A DNA stretch of 64,000 nucleotides from Hyphomicrobiales bacterium. Its GTDB lineage: Bacteria; Pseudomonadota; Alphaproteobacteria; Rhizobiales; Rhizobiaceae. Shown here in pieces: positions 36,207-44,509 of the stretch. The stretch is taken from positions 62,001 through 126,000 of the forward strand of contig UBZT01000025.1 in assembly GCA_900470155.1 (NCBI GenBank), given 5' to 3'. How positions within the stretch are numbered: position 1 is the stretch's first letter; every line of letters begins with the position of its first letter. The translations under genes were made by a program, and so were the position numbers. Under the pieces are notes generated by a model, which did not search any database, was not told the DNA's origin, and worked only from the letters and a program-made list of their open reading frames with translations.

Positions 36207-37169
36207 TCACTGGACCGACTGGAAGGCCTGTTCGCCAACCAGCTTGCGCCTCAGGGTGGCGGACAACTGGTCTACGCCGATGATGGTGAGCAGCAGCAAC
36301 AGCACGATGGCGAGCGTCTTCGCCTCGTGGCCCTGGCTGATCGACAGGCGCAGCAATTCACCGATACCGCCGCCGCCAACGGCGCCGATAATTGTGGATG
36401 CGCGGACATTGATCTCGAAGCGGAGCAGAAAGTAGCTGACGAAATTCGGCATCACTTGCGGTGTGATTCCGAACCACACCCGCTCGAACCAGTTGGCGCC
36501 GACGGCGCGCAGACCTTCGTCGGCCCGCATGTCGGCATTCTCGATGACCTCGAAGAACAGTTTTCCGAGTGCACCGATCGTGTGCAGCGATACCGCGGCA
36601 ATCGCCGGGATCGGCCCGAGGGAGAGAATGGCGAGGAAGAAGCCCGCGATCACCACTTCCGGAAAGGCGCGCAGGATCTCCATCGTGCGGCGCACCGGCC
36701 AGCGGACCCAGGCGAGCGGCATCATGTTCTTGGCAGCGAGATACGCCAGGCAGAAGCCGAAAATCGCACCGATCACCGTGGAGAACAGCGCGATGTTGAT
36801 GGTCTCGACCATCTTGTAGATATATTCCGGAATGTAGAGCGTATCGGTGATGTAGAGACGGCCTTCGGGATAATTGTATTTCAGGCTGCCGTCGTCATAG
36901 GGCGAGGCAAGGTCGAACATCGCGCGCCAGATTTCGGTGGCGTCGCGCGGCACCAGTTCCTCGACGAAATCGAAAAGATAGGGCAGGCGGTCGAAGAATT
37001 TGCCGGAATTGGTCTCGTTGGCAAACCACAGCGAACCACTGACGGCTAGAAGCAGAAGGACCAGGCCGAAAAGCGTGTACATCCGCCGGCGTGAGGCAAG
37101 CTCCTGCCAATGTCGCTCGACCAGAGCGCCACGTTCGCTGAGCTGCGGATGAGTTGCGGTCAGACGCAT
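36207..37169 (-). CDS. phnE: Phosphonate ABC transporter permease PhnE (first)
   Basis: Inner-membrane permease with about six hydrophobic helices, 320 residues. One helix lies at about 33-53 and is followed by a periplasmic segment; the EAA loop is visible as DEGLRAVGANWFERVWFG. With the long second PhnE it probably forms a heterodimeric channel. It begins 97 nt after phnD; a terminator-like hairpin in that gap should lower its expression relative to the binding protein. Confidence 0.95.
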   Translation of the reverse strand: MRLTATHPQLSERGALVERHWQELASRRRMYTLFGLVLLLLAVSGSLWFANETNSGKFFDRLPYLFDFVEELVPRDATEIWRAMFDLASPYDDGSLKYNYPEGRLYITDTLYIPEYIYKMVETINIALFSTVIGAIFGFCLAYLAAKNMMPLAWVRWPVRRTMEILRAFPEVVIAGFFLAILSLGPIPAIAAVSLHTIGALGKLFFEVIENADMRADEGLRAVGANWFERVWFGITPQVMPNFVSYFLLRFEINVRASTIIGAVGGGGIGELLRLSISQGHEAKTLAIVLLLLLTIIGVDQLSATLRRKLVGEQAFQSVQ

Positions 37170-37214
37170 GAAACAATCCCCTCGAAAGCCGCGTGGCCGT
37201 CGTCTTCATGACAA

Positions 37215-37244
37215 ACAAACCGCCGGTCGACAGATCGACCGGCG
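37215..37244 (-). terminator. Hairpin between phnD and phnE (attenuator-like)
   Basis: CCGCCGGTCGA at 37219-37229 and TCGACCGGCGG at 37234-37244 form an 11-bp stem with a 4-nt loop. On the minus strand it is followed by TTTGTTTGT. Within the phnC-phnN unit this could partly terminate transcription or protect the phnD 3' end, giving excess binding protein. Confidence 0.75.
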
Positions 37245-37266
37245 GCGTTGATGTCGGTGTGGCGTA

Positions 37267-38172
37267 TCAGCCGCCGATGGTTGCCTTGCGGGCGTCGATG
37301 ATCGGCTTGTAGAAGTCGACATTGACTTCGGCGAAGCCGGTGAAATCACCACCCTGTACGGCCGAGAAGCAGGCCGGGTCCGACTTCGGCAGGTCCATCA
37401 TGAACTGCTTGAACTTCGTCTTCATGTCGTCGTTCATCGAGGTGCGGACAACGACCGGGCCGTTAGGGATGAGTGGCGACTTCCACAGTTCGACCAGGTC
37501 GTCCATGTTCAGGATGCCCTTGTCGACCATCTTGCGCAGGTTGCCGGAGGTATAGCCGTCCTTGAAATCGCCAACGCCGGAGCCGAAGGTCGTGCCGGCA
37601 TCGAACGTGCCCTTGAGCACTTCGAGAACCAGGTTCTCGTGACCACCGCCGAAGCCGGTTTCAGCGACGAATTCCTTGACCGGGCCGCCGATGGCTTCCG
37701 GAAGCGTGACGGTGGGGATCAGGTAGCCCGATGTCGAATCCGGGTCAGCGAAGCCGAGCTTCTTGCCCTTGATGTCTTCGACCTTGGTCATGCCGCTGTC
37801 CTTGCGGGCAACCATGATCGAGTAGTAGCCCATTGCGCCGTCGGTCTGGACGGTGGTCAGGATCGGCTCGACGGCGTCAGCCTTGGCGAGGTAGATCTTG
37901 GCATAACCGGAGGCGCCGAGTTCGGCATAGTCGAGCGTGCCGCCGAGCAGGCCCTGGATAACGCCGTCATAGTCGGCAGCCGGGAACAGCGAGACTTTTT
38001 CAACGCCGAGAACGGCCGGCAGCTTGTCGGTCATGCACTGGTAGTTGCGCAGGCGGTCGGCTTCGTTTTCGCCACCAAGAATGCCGATGCGGAATTCCTT
38101 GAGGTCTTCGGCATGGACGGAGCCGGCGAGAGCGACGAGAGCTGCCGTGGCAAGCAAAGTCTTCTTCAACAT
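37267..38172 (-). CDS. phnD: Phosphonate ABC transporter substrate-binding protein
   Basis: Periplasmic receptor that captures phosphonates and passes them to PhnE. The 301-residue product has a clear signal peptide (1-21, MLKKTLLATAALVALAGSVHA region) and the PhnD fold, with ligand-loop segments such as DPDSTSGYLIPT and GVGDFKDGY. AGGAGATG precedes the ATG. It lies 84 nt after phnC and is followed by a hairpin. Confidence 0.95.
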   Translation of the reverse strand: MLKKTLLATAALVALAGSVHAEDLKEFRIGILGGENEADRLRNYQCMTDKLPAVLGVEKVSLFPAADYDGVIQGLLGGTLDYAELGASGYAKIYLAKADAVEPILTTVQTDGAMGYYSIMVARKDSGMTKVEDIKGKKLGFADPDSTSGYLIPTVTLPEAIGGPVKEFVAETGFGGGHENLVLEVLKGTFDAGTTFGSGVGDFKDGYTSGNLRKMVDKGILNMDDLVELWKSPLIPNGPVVVRTSMNDDMKTKFKQFMMDLPKSDPACFSAVQGGDFTGFAEVNVDFYKPIIDARKATIGG

Positions 38173-38256
38173 GAGTTCATCTCCTGTTCGATAGGATGCG
38201 TGAGGTGGTTCTGGAACCGGTCGCCCTTGACGCGGGCTTGCGATCTTTGCGGGCGC

Positions 38257-39117
38257 TTAGGCCTCGGCGGTGACCAAGGGGCGAAGGCCGGCTGATGGGG
38301 TCTGCATCGCCGCATTGTTCTGATGGGCGGGAATATTGATGCTGGTCGAGGTCATCGTTTCGTCGATGCCGGCGCCATGCTGGTCCGAGCCGTAGATTTC
38401 CTGCACGGCCTCGGCGGTCAATTCGCCCGGCGTGCCGTCGAAGACGACGCGGCCGCGCGCCATGCCGATGATCCGTTCGCAATAATTGCGCGCCGTATCG
38501 AGCGTATGCAGGTTGGTGACGACGGTGATGCCATCCTGTTCGTTGATGTTTTTGAGGGCGTCCATGACGATTTTCGCGTTCAGCGGATCGAGCGAGGCGA
38601 TCGGCTCATCGGCGAGAACCATCTTCGGCGATTGCATCAGCGCACGGGCAATCGCCACGCGCTGCTGCTGGCCACCCGAAAGCGTGCCGGCGGCCTGAAG
38701 TGCCGTCTGTTCGATGCCGAGGCGCTCGAGGGCTGCGATCGCCATCAAGCGCTCTTCGCGGGTGAAGATGTTCAGCAGGCTGAGCGTCGTGGAGCGATGG
38801 TTCAGACGGCCGAGCAGCACATTGGTCAACACGTCGAGGCGCGGCACGAGATTGAACTGCTGGAAGATCATCGCACAGTCGCGCTGCCAATTTCGCAAGG
38901 CCGCACCACGCAGTGTCGAGATTTCCGTATCGCCGAAACGGATGCTGCCGGAGGTTGGATCGACAAGCCGATTGATCATGCGCAGCAGTGTCGACTTGCC
39001 GGCCCCGGAGCGTCCGATCACGCCGACCATCTGGCCGGCCGGAATATCGAGCGTCACGGAATCGACGGCCTTGTTGCTGCCGAACTGGCGATTGAGGTTT
39101 TCCAACTTGAAACGCAT
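38257..39117 (-). CDS. phnC: Phosphonate ABC transporter ATP-binding protein
   Basis: ATPase of the phosphonate importer, 286 residues from ATG 39117, with AAGGA 6 nt upstream. Walker A (GRSGAGKST), the signature [15 protein letters not shown] and Walker B ([11 protein letters not shown]) are complete. About 40 residues rich in Thr/Ala/Asn extend past the usual C-terminus near [11 protein letters not shown]. It is the first gene of the phnC-phnN unit. Confidence 0.96.
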   Translation of the reverse strand: MRFKLENLNRQFGSNKAVDSVTLDIPAGQMVGVIGRSGAGKSTLLRMINRLVDPTSGSIRFGDTEISTLRGAALRNWQRDCAMIFQQFNLVPRLDVLTNVLLGRLNHRSTTLSLLNIFTREERLMAIAALERLGIEQTALQAAGTLSGGQQQRVAIARALMQSPKMVLADEPIASLDPLNAKIVMDALKNINEQDGITVVTNLHTLDTARNYCERIIGMARGRVVFDGTPGELTAEAVQEIYGSDQHGAGIDETMTSTSINIPAHQNNAAMQTPSAGLRPLVTAEA

Positions 39118-39182
39118 CTTGGGTCCTTCGCCATCATGTCTACGGAACGTGCTCCGATCTAGTAGGTTTGCGTGAAGTCCGA

Positions 39183-39200
39183 ATGTCAGTTTCATGTCGG
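39183..39200 (+). promoter_or_regulatory. Weak PHO-box-like repeat upstream of phnC
   Basis: ATGTCAGTTTCATGTCGG contains TGTCA and TGTC 11 bp apart, the period of a PHO box, but only about 9 of 14 positions agree with CTGTCATNNNNCTGTCAT, and it points away from phnC. It lies 66 nt upstream of phnC, in the only gap that could hold that unit's promoter. Confidence 0.3.
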
Positions 39201-39239
39201 TTTTGTAAAATGATCTAAAATACTGATTATTATCGATAA

Positions 39240-39855
39240 TCACGAATATTTCTCGACAAATGCGTCTGCCTCGAGTGCACGAAAGTCCTCAAGTGCTGCA
39301 AAAAGCCGGTCATGCGCCCAGTCCCACCAGGCAAGCCGCTCCATGCCGTCCGCCACCGCCTTGGGAAACCGCTCGCGAATGAGCTTGGCCGGCACGCCGC
39401 CGACGATCGTATAGGGTGCGACATCCTTGGAAACGACGGCCCCGGCACCGATCACCGCGCCATTGCCGACCGTGACGCCGGGCAGCACGGTTGACCCGTG
39501 ACCGATCCAGACATCGTGGCCGATGGTCACGCGGTTCCCGCGGCGCCACTCGAAGAAATCGTGGTCGTTTTCGGCGCCCTCGAAATAGTCCGCTGCCCGG
39601 TAGGTGAAGTGATGCAGCGTTGCCCGCCAGGTCGGATGATTGGTGGCGTTGATACGCACGCTGGCGGCGATGTTGGCGAACTTGCCGATCGTCGCGCACC
39701 AGACGGGCACCGTCATGCATGATGTAGGAATAATCGCCCATCTCGACTTCTTCGAGCCGGCAGCGTTCCGACACTTCGATATAGCGGCCGAGCGTGGAAT
39801 TGTTCACCCGTGCTGTCTCGTGAATGTAGGGCTCAAGACCGAGTTGCTTGCTCAT
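39240..39855 (-). pseudogene. Hexapeptide-repeat acetyltransferase (phn operon), frameshifted
   Basis: Two frames together make one left-handed beta-helix acetyltransferase of the chloramphenicol/xenobiotic acetyltransferase type. Residues 1-48 (MSKQLGLEPYIHE to YSYIMHD) read from ATG 39855. The rest ([13 protein letters not shown] to FVEKYS) reads from another frame to the stop at 39240. The switch is needed near 39710, and one extra G after the Asp codon would explain it. The [10 protein letters not shown] and [12 protein letters not shown] motifs are intact. The start overlaps the phnL stop (ATGA). Such genes end rhizobial phn operons. Either a true pseudogene or a sequencing error. Confidence 0.85.
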
Positions 39856-40559
39856 GCGGCCACTTTCCGAGGTGAAAATTGCGAAACGTCGAGAATGCGG
39901 TCGGCCACCAGTTCACGCACTTCCTCGTCGTGGAAGATGCCGAGAAGCGCGACGCCTTGCGCTTTCTTGGCGCGGATCATCTCGACCACGACGGCGCGGT
40001 TGGCCGCATCCAGCGATGCTGTCGGTTCGTCGAGCAAGAGGATCGTATGGTCGGTGATGAAACCGCGGGCGATGTTGACGCGCTGCTGCTCGCCACCGGA
40101 AAAGGTCGATGGTGGCAATTGCCAGAGATCGTGCGGCAGGTTGAGCTTTGCCAGCAATTCGGAGGCCCGGGCGCGGGCCTCTTCGGTCGAAACACCGCGG
40201 GCAACCAGCGGTTCGGCCACGACATCCAGTGTCGAGACCCGCGGTACGGTGCGCAGGAACTGGCTGACATAGCCGAGCGTGCCACGCCGGACCTCCAGCA
40301 CCTGGCGCGGATCGGCGCTGGCGATGTCGATCATCTTGTCCTGGTGGTTGATCAGAATCTGCCCGGCATCGACGGCATAGTTGCCGTAGAGCATTTTCAG
40401 GATCGAGCTCTTGCCGATGCCCGACGGACCGCCGAGCACGACGCATTCGCCGGTGGCGACCGAAAACGAGACATTGGCGACGACGGGCAGCTTGAGGCCG
40501 CCGCGCAGATGCATGGTGAAGCTCTTCGAGACTTCGGAGACGACGAGGGGCGTTGCCAT
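39852..40559 (-). CDS. phnL: C-P lyase system ATP-binding protein PhnL
   Basis: ABC-type ATPase, 235 residues, required for attaching phosphonate to ribose through PhnGHI. Walker A is GGPSGIGKSS, the signature is FSGGEQQRVNIARGF and Walker B is LLLDEPTASLD. It is not a transporter subunit despite the fold. It begins 12 nt after phnK and overlaps the following acetyltransferase. Confidence 0.96.
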   Translation of the reverse strand: MATPLVVSEVSKSFTMHLRGGLKLPVVANVSFSVATGECVVLGGPSGIGKSSILKMLYGNYAVDAGQILINHQDKMIDIASADPRQVLEVRRGTLGYVSQFLRTVPRVSTLDVVAEPLVARGVSTEEARARASELLAKLNLPHDLWQLPPSTFSGGEQQRVNIARGFITDHTILLLDEPTASLDAANRAVVVEMIRAKKAQGVALLGIFHDEEVRELVADRILDVSQFSPRKVAA

Positions 40560-40571
40560 GGTTTTTCTCCG

Positions 40572-41348
40572 TCAGACCTGCAGGATCGAGGATACGAGCA
40601 GCTGGGTATAGGGTTCGCGGGGATCGTCGAGCACGCGGTCGGTGAGCCCTTGTTCGATGACATGGCCGTCCTTCATCACCATCATCCGGTGCGACAGCAG
40701 GCGGGCGACGGCAAGGTCGTGGGTGACGACGATGGCGGAAAGCCCGAGATCGTTGACCAGGCCGCGCACCAGGTCGAGCAGGCGCGCCTGCACGGAGACG
40801 TCGAGGCCGCCCGTCGGCTCGTCCATGAAGACGAGACGAGGCCCGGTCACCAGATTGCGGGCGATCTGCAGGCGCTGGCGCATGCCGCCGGAGAACGAGC
40901 GCGGCTGGTCGTCGATGCGGTCCGTTGAGATCTCCACGCGCTCAAGCCATTCGTTGGCTGTCTGGCGGATATTGCCATAATGGCGGTCGCCGATTGCCAT
41001 CAGCCGTTCGCCGACATTGGCGCCGGCCGACACCGTCATGCGCAACCCGTCGGCGGGGTTCTGGTGCACGAAACCCCAGTCGGTGCGCATCAGGAACCGG
41101 CGTTCCGCCTCGCTCATATGGTAGAGCTCGCGGTACTGGCCGTCGCGCATGTGATAGTCGACGCTGCCGGTCGTCGGCATCAGCCGGGTCGACAGGCAGT
41201 TGAGTAGGGTGGTCTTGCCCGAGCCGCTTTCGCCGACGATTGCCAGCACTTCGCCGGGCCACAGATCGAAGGACACCGTATTGCAGCCGATCCGGGTGCC
41301 ATAAAATTTCGACAGGTTGCGCACCTTGAGAAGCGGTTGGTCGCTCAT
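40572..41348 (-). CDS. phnK: C-P lyase system ATP-binding protein PhnK
   Basis: ABC-type ATPase that docks on the PhnGHIJ core, 258 residues. Walker A is GESGSGKTT, the signature FSGGMRQRLQIARNL and Walker B FMDEPTGGLD. The insert around MRDGQYRELYHMSEAERR is typical of PhnK. Its ATG overlaps the phnJ stop within a 23-nt repeated junction that also supplies its ribosome binding site. Confidence 0.97.
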   Translation of the reverse strand: MSDQPLLKVRNLSKFYGTRIGCNTVSFDLWPGEVLAIVGESGSGKTTLLNCLSTRLMPTTGSVDYHMRDGQYRELYHMSEAERRFLMRTDWGFVHQNPADGLRMTVSAGANVGERLMAIGDRHYGNIRQTANEWLERVEISTDRIDDQPRSFSGGMRQRLQIARNLVTGPRLVFMDEPTGGLDVSVQARLLDLVRGLVNDLGLSAIVVTHDLAVARLLSHRMMVMKDGHVIEQGLTDRVLDDPREPYTQLLVSSILQV

Positions 41349-41363
41349 TCCGCAGCCTCCTTG
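41341..41363. repeat. 23-nt junction repeat, copy at phnJ/phnK
   Basis: Identical over 23 nt to 42219-42241. On the minus strand it holds AAGGAGG, a 7-nt spacer, ATG and the overlapping TGA, so it encodes the KEAAE end of PhnJ and the ribosome binding site and start of phnK. Confidence 0.9.
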
Positions 41364-42226
41364 CTGGCGGCCAGCATCGCGCCGACATGGCCCTCCGCCT
41401 GGCGGGTTTCGCAGTGGTCGGTATCCGAGCAGACGAACATCCGGCCGCCCTTGTCGTCGAGCACCACTTCGTCGAGATAGACATGTTCTGCGCCACAGAG
41501 CGCGCAGGGTTTGTCGAAGGTCTGGATCTTGAAGGGGTGATCCTCGAAGTCCAGGCTGACGACCTCGGTAAACGGCGGCACCGCATAGATCCGCTTCTCG
41601 CGGCCGGCGCCGAACAGTTGCAAGGCCTCCGACATATGCATCTTCGGATTGTCGAACTTCGGCGTTGGCGACGGATCCATCACGTATCGTCCATGAACCT
41701 TGACCGGATAGGCATAGGTCGTGGCGATGCGGCCGTGCTTGGCGATGTCCTCATAGAGCTTCACATGCATCAGCCCGTATTCTTCCAGCGCATGCATCTT
41801 GCGCGTTTCGGTCTCGCGCGGCTCGAGGAAGCGCAAGGGTTCCGGGATCGGCACCTGATAGACCAGCACCTGGCCTTCCCGCAGCGTCTCTTCGGGAATG
41901 CGGTGGCGCGTCTGGATGATCGACGCCTCGCCGGTATGGGTGGTGACGGCAACTTCGGCGACCTTCTGGAAAAAGGCGCGGATGGAGACCGCATTGGTCG
42001 TGTCGTCGGCGCCCTGGTCGATGACCTTCAGCACGTCGTCGGGCCCGATGATCGAAGCCGTGACCTGCACGCCGCCGGTGCCCCAGCCATAGGGCATCGG
42101 CATTTCGCGGGAAGCAAACGGCACCTGGTATCCCGGAATGGCGATCGCCTTCAGGATGGCACGGCGGATCATCCGCTTGGTCTGTTCGTCGAGATAGGCA
42201 AAGTTATAGGTGGCGAGATCGCTCAT
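41345..42226 (-). CDS. phnJ: Alpha-D-ribose 1-methylphosphonate 5-phosphate C-P lyase
   Basis: Radical-SAM enzyme that breaks the carbon-phosphorus bond. In this 293-residue protein the cysteines fall at 241, 244, 266 and 272, the same numbers as the E. coli cluster ligands and active-site cysteine. The N-terminal two thirds carry the core-complex surface. It overlaps phnI and phnK by ATGA junctions, both within the same 23-nt repeat. Confidence 0.98.
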   Translation of the reverse strand: MSDLATYNFAYLDEQTKRMIRRAILKAIAIPGYQVPFASREMPMPYGWGTGGVQVTASIIGPDDVLKVIDQGADDTTNAVSIRAFFQKVAEVAVTTHTGEASIIQTRHRIPEETLREGQVLVYQVPIPEPLRFLEPRETETRKMHALEEYGLMHVKLYEDIAKHGRIATTYAYPVKVHGRYVMDPSPTPKFDNPKMHMSEALQLFGAGREKRIYAVPPFTEVVSLDFEDHPFKIQTFDKPCALCGAEHVYLDEVVLDDKGGRMFVCSDTDHCETRQAEGHVGAMLAASKEAAE

Positions 42227-42241
42227 TCCGCAGCCTCCTTG
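42219..42241. repeat. 23-nt junction repeat, copy at phnI/phnJ
   Basis: Second exact copy of the junction at 41341-41363. It encodes the KEAAE end of PhnI and carries AAGGAGG plus the overlapping start of phnJ. Confidence 0.9.
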
Positions 42242-43329
42242 ATGTCATTCTGTTCCTGGCGCGCGGCTTCATGCTTGGCCCGCATGCGGCGCACGAGATC
42301 GAGTTCGGCCTGGAAGTCGACATAGTGCGGCAGCTTCAGGTGCTCGACAAAGCCGGTCGCCTGCACGTTGTCGCAATGGGAAATGACGAATTCCTCGTCC
42401 TGGGCCGGGGCGACGACATCCTCGCCGAATTCCTGCGTGCGCAGCGCCCGGTCGACCAGTGACATCGACATCGCCTTGCGTTCGCTCTGGCCGAACACCA
42501 GCCCATAGCCACGGGTGAACTGCGGCGGCGCCTTGGCCGAGCCCTTGAACTGGTTGACCATTTGGCATTCGGTGACGCGGATTTCGCCGAGCGATACACA
42601 GAAGCCGAGTTCCGGCACATCGAATTCGATCTCGACCTGTCCCATGCGGATTTCGCCGACAAAGGGATGCGTGCGGCCATAGCCGCGCTGCGTCGAATAG
42701 CCGAGCGCCAGCAGAAAACCCTCGTCGCCGCGTGCCAATGCCTGCAGCCGAAGATCGCGCGGCATCGGAAATTCCATCGGCTCGCGGGTGATGTCGCCGG
42801 CCATATGGTCCTGCGGCATCTCGCCATCCGGCTCGATCAGGCCTTCGCCATCGAGAATGTCGGAGACGCGCATGACATATTCGCCGCCATCTTCCCGTAT
42901 CATCGGCTCATCGACACTCTCGTCCTCAAGCAGCGACGGGTCGAGAAGGCGGTGGGTATAGTCGAAGGTCGGTCCGAGCAACTGGCCGCCGGGCAGGTCC
43001 TTGTAGGTCGCCGACACGCGCCGCTCAACGCGCATCGCACCCGTTTCAACCGGCAGCGATGTGCCGAAGCGCGGTAGTGTGGTGCGATAGGCACGCAGCA
43101 GGAAGATCGCCTCGATCATGTCGCCGCGCGCCTGTTTCAAGGCAAGGGCGGCCAGCGAACGATCGTAGAGTGAGGCTTCCGCCATCACCCGGTCGACCGA
43201 CAGGCCAAGCTGTTCGATGATCTGGTCGATGGTGATGCTCGGCAGGGTCCGGTCGCCGCGACGTTTGTCGGCGAGCAGGCGATGCGCATTGGCAATGGCG
43301 GTTTCGCCACCTTTGACGGCTACATACAT
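42223..43329 (-). CDS. phnI: C-P lyase core subunit PhnI
   Basis: Subunit of the PhnGHIJ core that displaces adenine from ATP with phosphonate, forming the ribose-phosphonate bond. The 368-residue length is usual. Conserved stretches include YVAVKGGE at the start and RGYGLVFGQSERKAMSM in the last third. It is separated from phnH by 3 nt and overlaps phnJ. Confidence 0.97.
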   Translation of the reverse strand: MYVAVKGGETAIANAHRLLADKRRGDRTLPSITIDQIIEQLGLSVDRVMAEASLYDRSLAALALKQARGDMIEAIFLLRAYRTTLPRFGTSLPVETGAMRVERRVSATYKDLPGGQLLGPTFDYTHRLLDPSLLEDESVDEPMIREDGGEYVMRVSDILDGEGLIEPDGEMPQDHMAGDITREPMEFPMPRDLRLQALARGDEGFLLALGYSTQRGYGRTHPFVGEIRMGQVEIEFDVPELGFCVSLGEIRVTECQMVNQFKGSAKAPPQFTRGYGLVFGQSERKAMSMSLVDRALRTQEFGEDVVAPAQDEEFVISHCDNVQATGFVEHLKLPHYVDFQAELDLVRRMRAKHEAARQEQNDIKEAAE

Positions 43330-43332
43330 GGC

Positions 43333-43941
43333 TCAGGCCTCCAGAGCGGTGATCTTGCAGGTGCGGGGCAAGGCAATCAGTTGGCGCCCGGCGGTCAGCA
43401 CGACATCGACGCCGCGCGGAAACAGCGCGCGATTGTCCGTCCATTGCCGGAGAAACATCTCCGGCAGACCCTTCGGCGCGATCTGCACCGTCTCGCGGAT
43501 GCCGGGGCCGGACAGCTGCAGAAGCCTGCCGCCGTCCAGCGCCTCGACTTCAACGATGATGGTCGTCGAGCGGTCCGGATATTCCTGGCTGCCCAGGGCA
43601 AAATGCGTAAAGGAAGGCAGCATCGCCTTGACCTCGGCAAAGGCGAACCGCGCCTCGATCTTTTCCCGGGTCAAAGGCGCACCGGTGTGGAAGCCGATCC
43701 ACTCGGGCAGGGCCGATTTGCTGAGGCCGGGCGTCAACCAAACGGGCGTGTCGTGATCGCAAAGCGTCAACAGCAGCGCACCCGCGGCAATGCCAAGCGG
43801 TGCCGGCGGCGCCACTGGCGGAAGCACGGCACCCAGCGTCCCTGGTCGCGCCATGCAGTCCATCAGCACCCGAAAGACGTTCTGCGCGTTGAAGACGGCA
43901 TCCGGGAAGCCGCCGATCAGGCTTTCATTCTTGTTGTCCAT
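43333..43941 (-). CDS. phnH: C-P lyase core subunit PhnH
   Basis: Core subunit with a PLP-transferase-like fold that lacks the cofactor, 202 residues from ATG 43941. The N-terminal segment FNAQNVFRVLMDCMARPG is typical, as is the C-terminal PRGVDVVLTAGRQLIALPRT. Its ATG shares a base with the phnG stop (TGATG). A longer frame upstream runs across phnG and is spurious. Confidence 0.96.
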   Translation of the reverse strand: MDNKNESLIGGFPDAVFNAQNVFRVLMDCMARPGTLGAVLPPVAPPAPLGIAAGALLLTLCDHDTPVWLTPGLSKSALPEWIGFHTGAPLTREKIEARFAFAEVKAMLPSFTHFALGSQEYPDRSTTIIVEVEALDGGRLLQLSGPGIRETVQIAPKGLPEMFLRQWTDNRALFPRGVDVVLTAGRQLIALPRTCKITALEA

Positions 43942-44411
43942 CAGTCTTCTCCCCGTACCATGGTGAAGAAATCGACCTTCGTGGCGGCCGTTTCCTGCTC
44001 GGTTCGCATCTTTTCGTCGGCGATCCGTGCTGCGACCAGGGCCAGCAGGCCCGTCTCCAGCACTCGCCTTTGCGCGTCGTCCTGGGCGACGGCGTCGATT
44101 GCCGCGGCAAGCGTCACCGCAGCCCGGTCTGTGCCGAGCCGGTAGCCATGGCCGATTTCCCCGGTGGAGAGACGGACGCTGGCGCGGCTCACGGTCGCTT
44201 CGCCGAGATTGAAGGCAGCCCCGCCGCCGCCGATCCGTCCACGCACCATCACCAGTCCGGTCTCGGGGCCACGCAGCGGCGCAAAACTCGGTGCGGGGGA
44301 GAGGCTGTCGAAAGCGGCCTGTAGTTCCGCCTTTGTCGCGCGTGCGAGCAGATCGACGATATGCTTTCGACCGGAGTGTTGCTCTGTCATCGTTTGTTTC
44401 ACAGCGTCCAT
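43941..44411 (-). CDS. phnG: C-P lyase core subunit PhnG
   Basis: Small core subunit, 156 residues, first gene of the C-P lyase unit. ATG 44411 has GAGGA 6 nt upstream; an internal ATG (44390) is a weaker alternative. The family segment ETGLVMVRGRIGGGGAAFNL and the MARATVRL-like SRASVRLSTGEIGHGY are visible. A PHO box, a -10 and an inverted repeat lie directly upstream. Confidence 0.96.
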   Translation of the reverse strand: MDAVKQTMTEQHSGRKHIVDLLARATKAELQAAFDSLSPAPSFAPLRGPETGLVMVRGRIGGGGAAFNLGEATVSRASVRLSTGEIGHGYRLGTDRAAVTLAAAIDAVAQDDAQRRVLETGLLALVAARIADEKMRTEQETAATKVDFFTMVRGED

Positions 44412-44426
44412 TGCAATTCCTCATAA

Positions 44427-44444
44427 TGTCTAGTAATATAGACA
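44427..44444. promoter_or_regulatory. Inverted repeat, likely PhnF operator
   Basis: TGTCTA at 44427-44432 and TAGACA at 44439-44444 flank 6 nt. GntR/HutC-type regulators bind repeats of this form, and PhnF of mycobacteria recognises a TATAGACCA-type sequence. It sits between the predicted -10 and phnG, where a bound repressor would block transcription. Confidence 0.65.
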
Positions 44445-44461
44445 ACCGTACAAGTTAATGT

Positions 44462-44496
44462 ATGAGTAAACGCAAGGCATGACAAGCATATGACAG
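44462..44496 (-). promoter_or_regulatory. PHO box and -10 upstream of phnG
   Basis: On the minus strand CTGTCATATGCTTGTCAT (44496 to 44479) matches the PhoB consensus CTGTCATNNNNCTGTCAT at 13 of 14 fixed positions. After 10 nt it is followed by TACTCAT (44468-44462), the usual spacing to a -10. It points towards phnG, whose start is 51 nt further on. Confidence 0.82.
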
Positions 44497-44509
44497 GAGC
44501 GGGCAGCCG

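Noticed and set aside
39224-39242. TGATTAT/ATAATCA inverted repeat as terminator after the acetyltransferase
   Set aside because: The stem is AT-rich and no T-run follows; it may be a binding site, but nothing supports a specific regulator.
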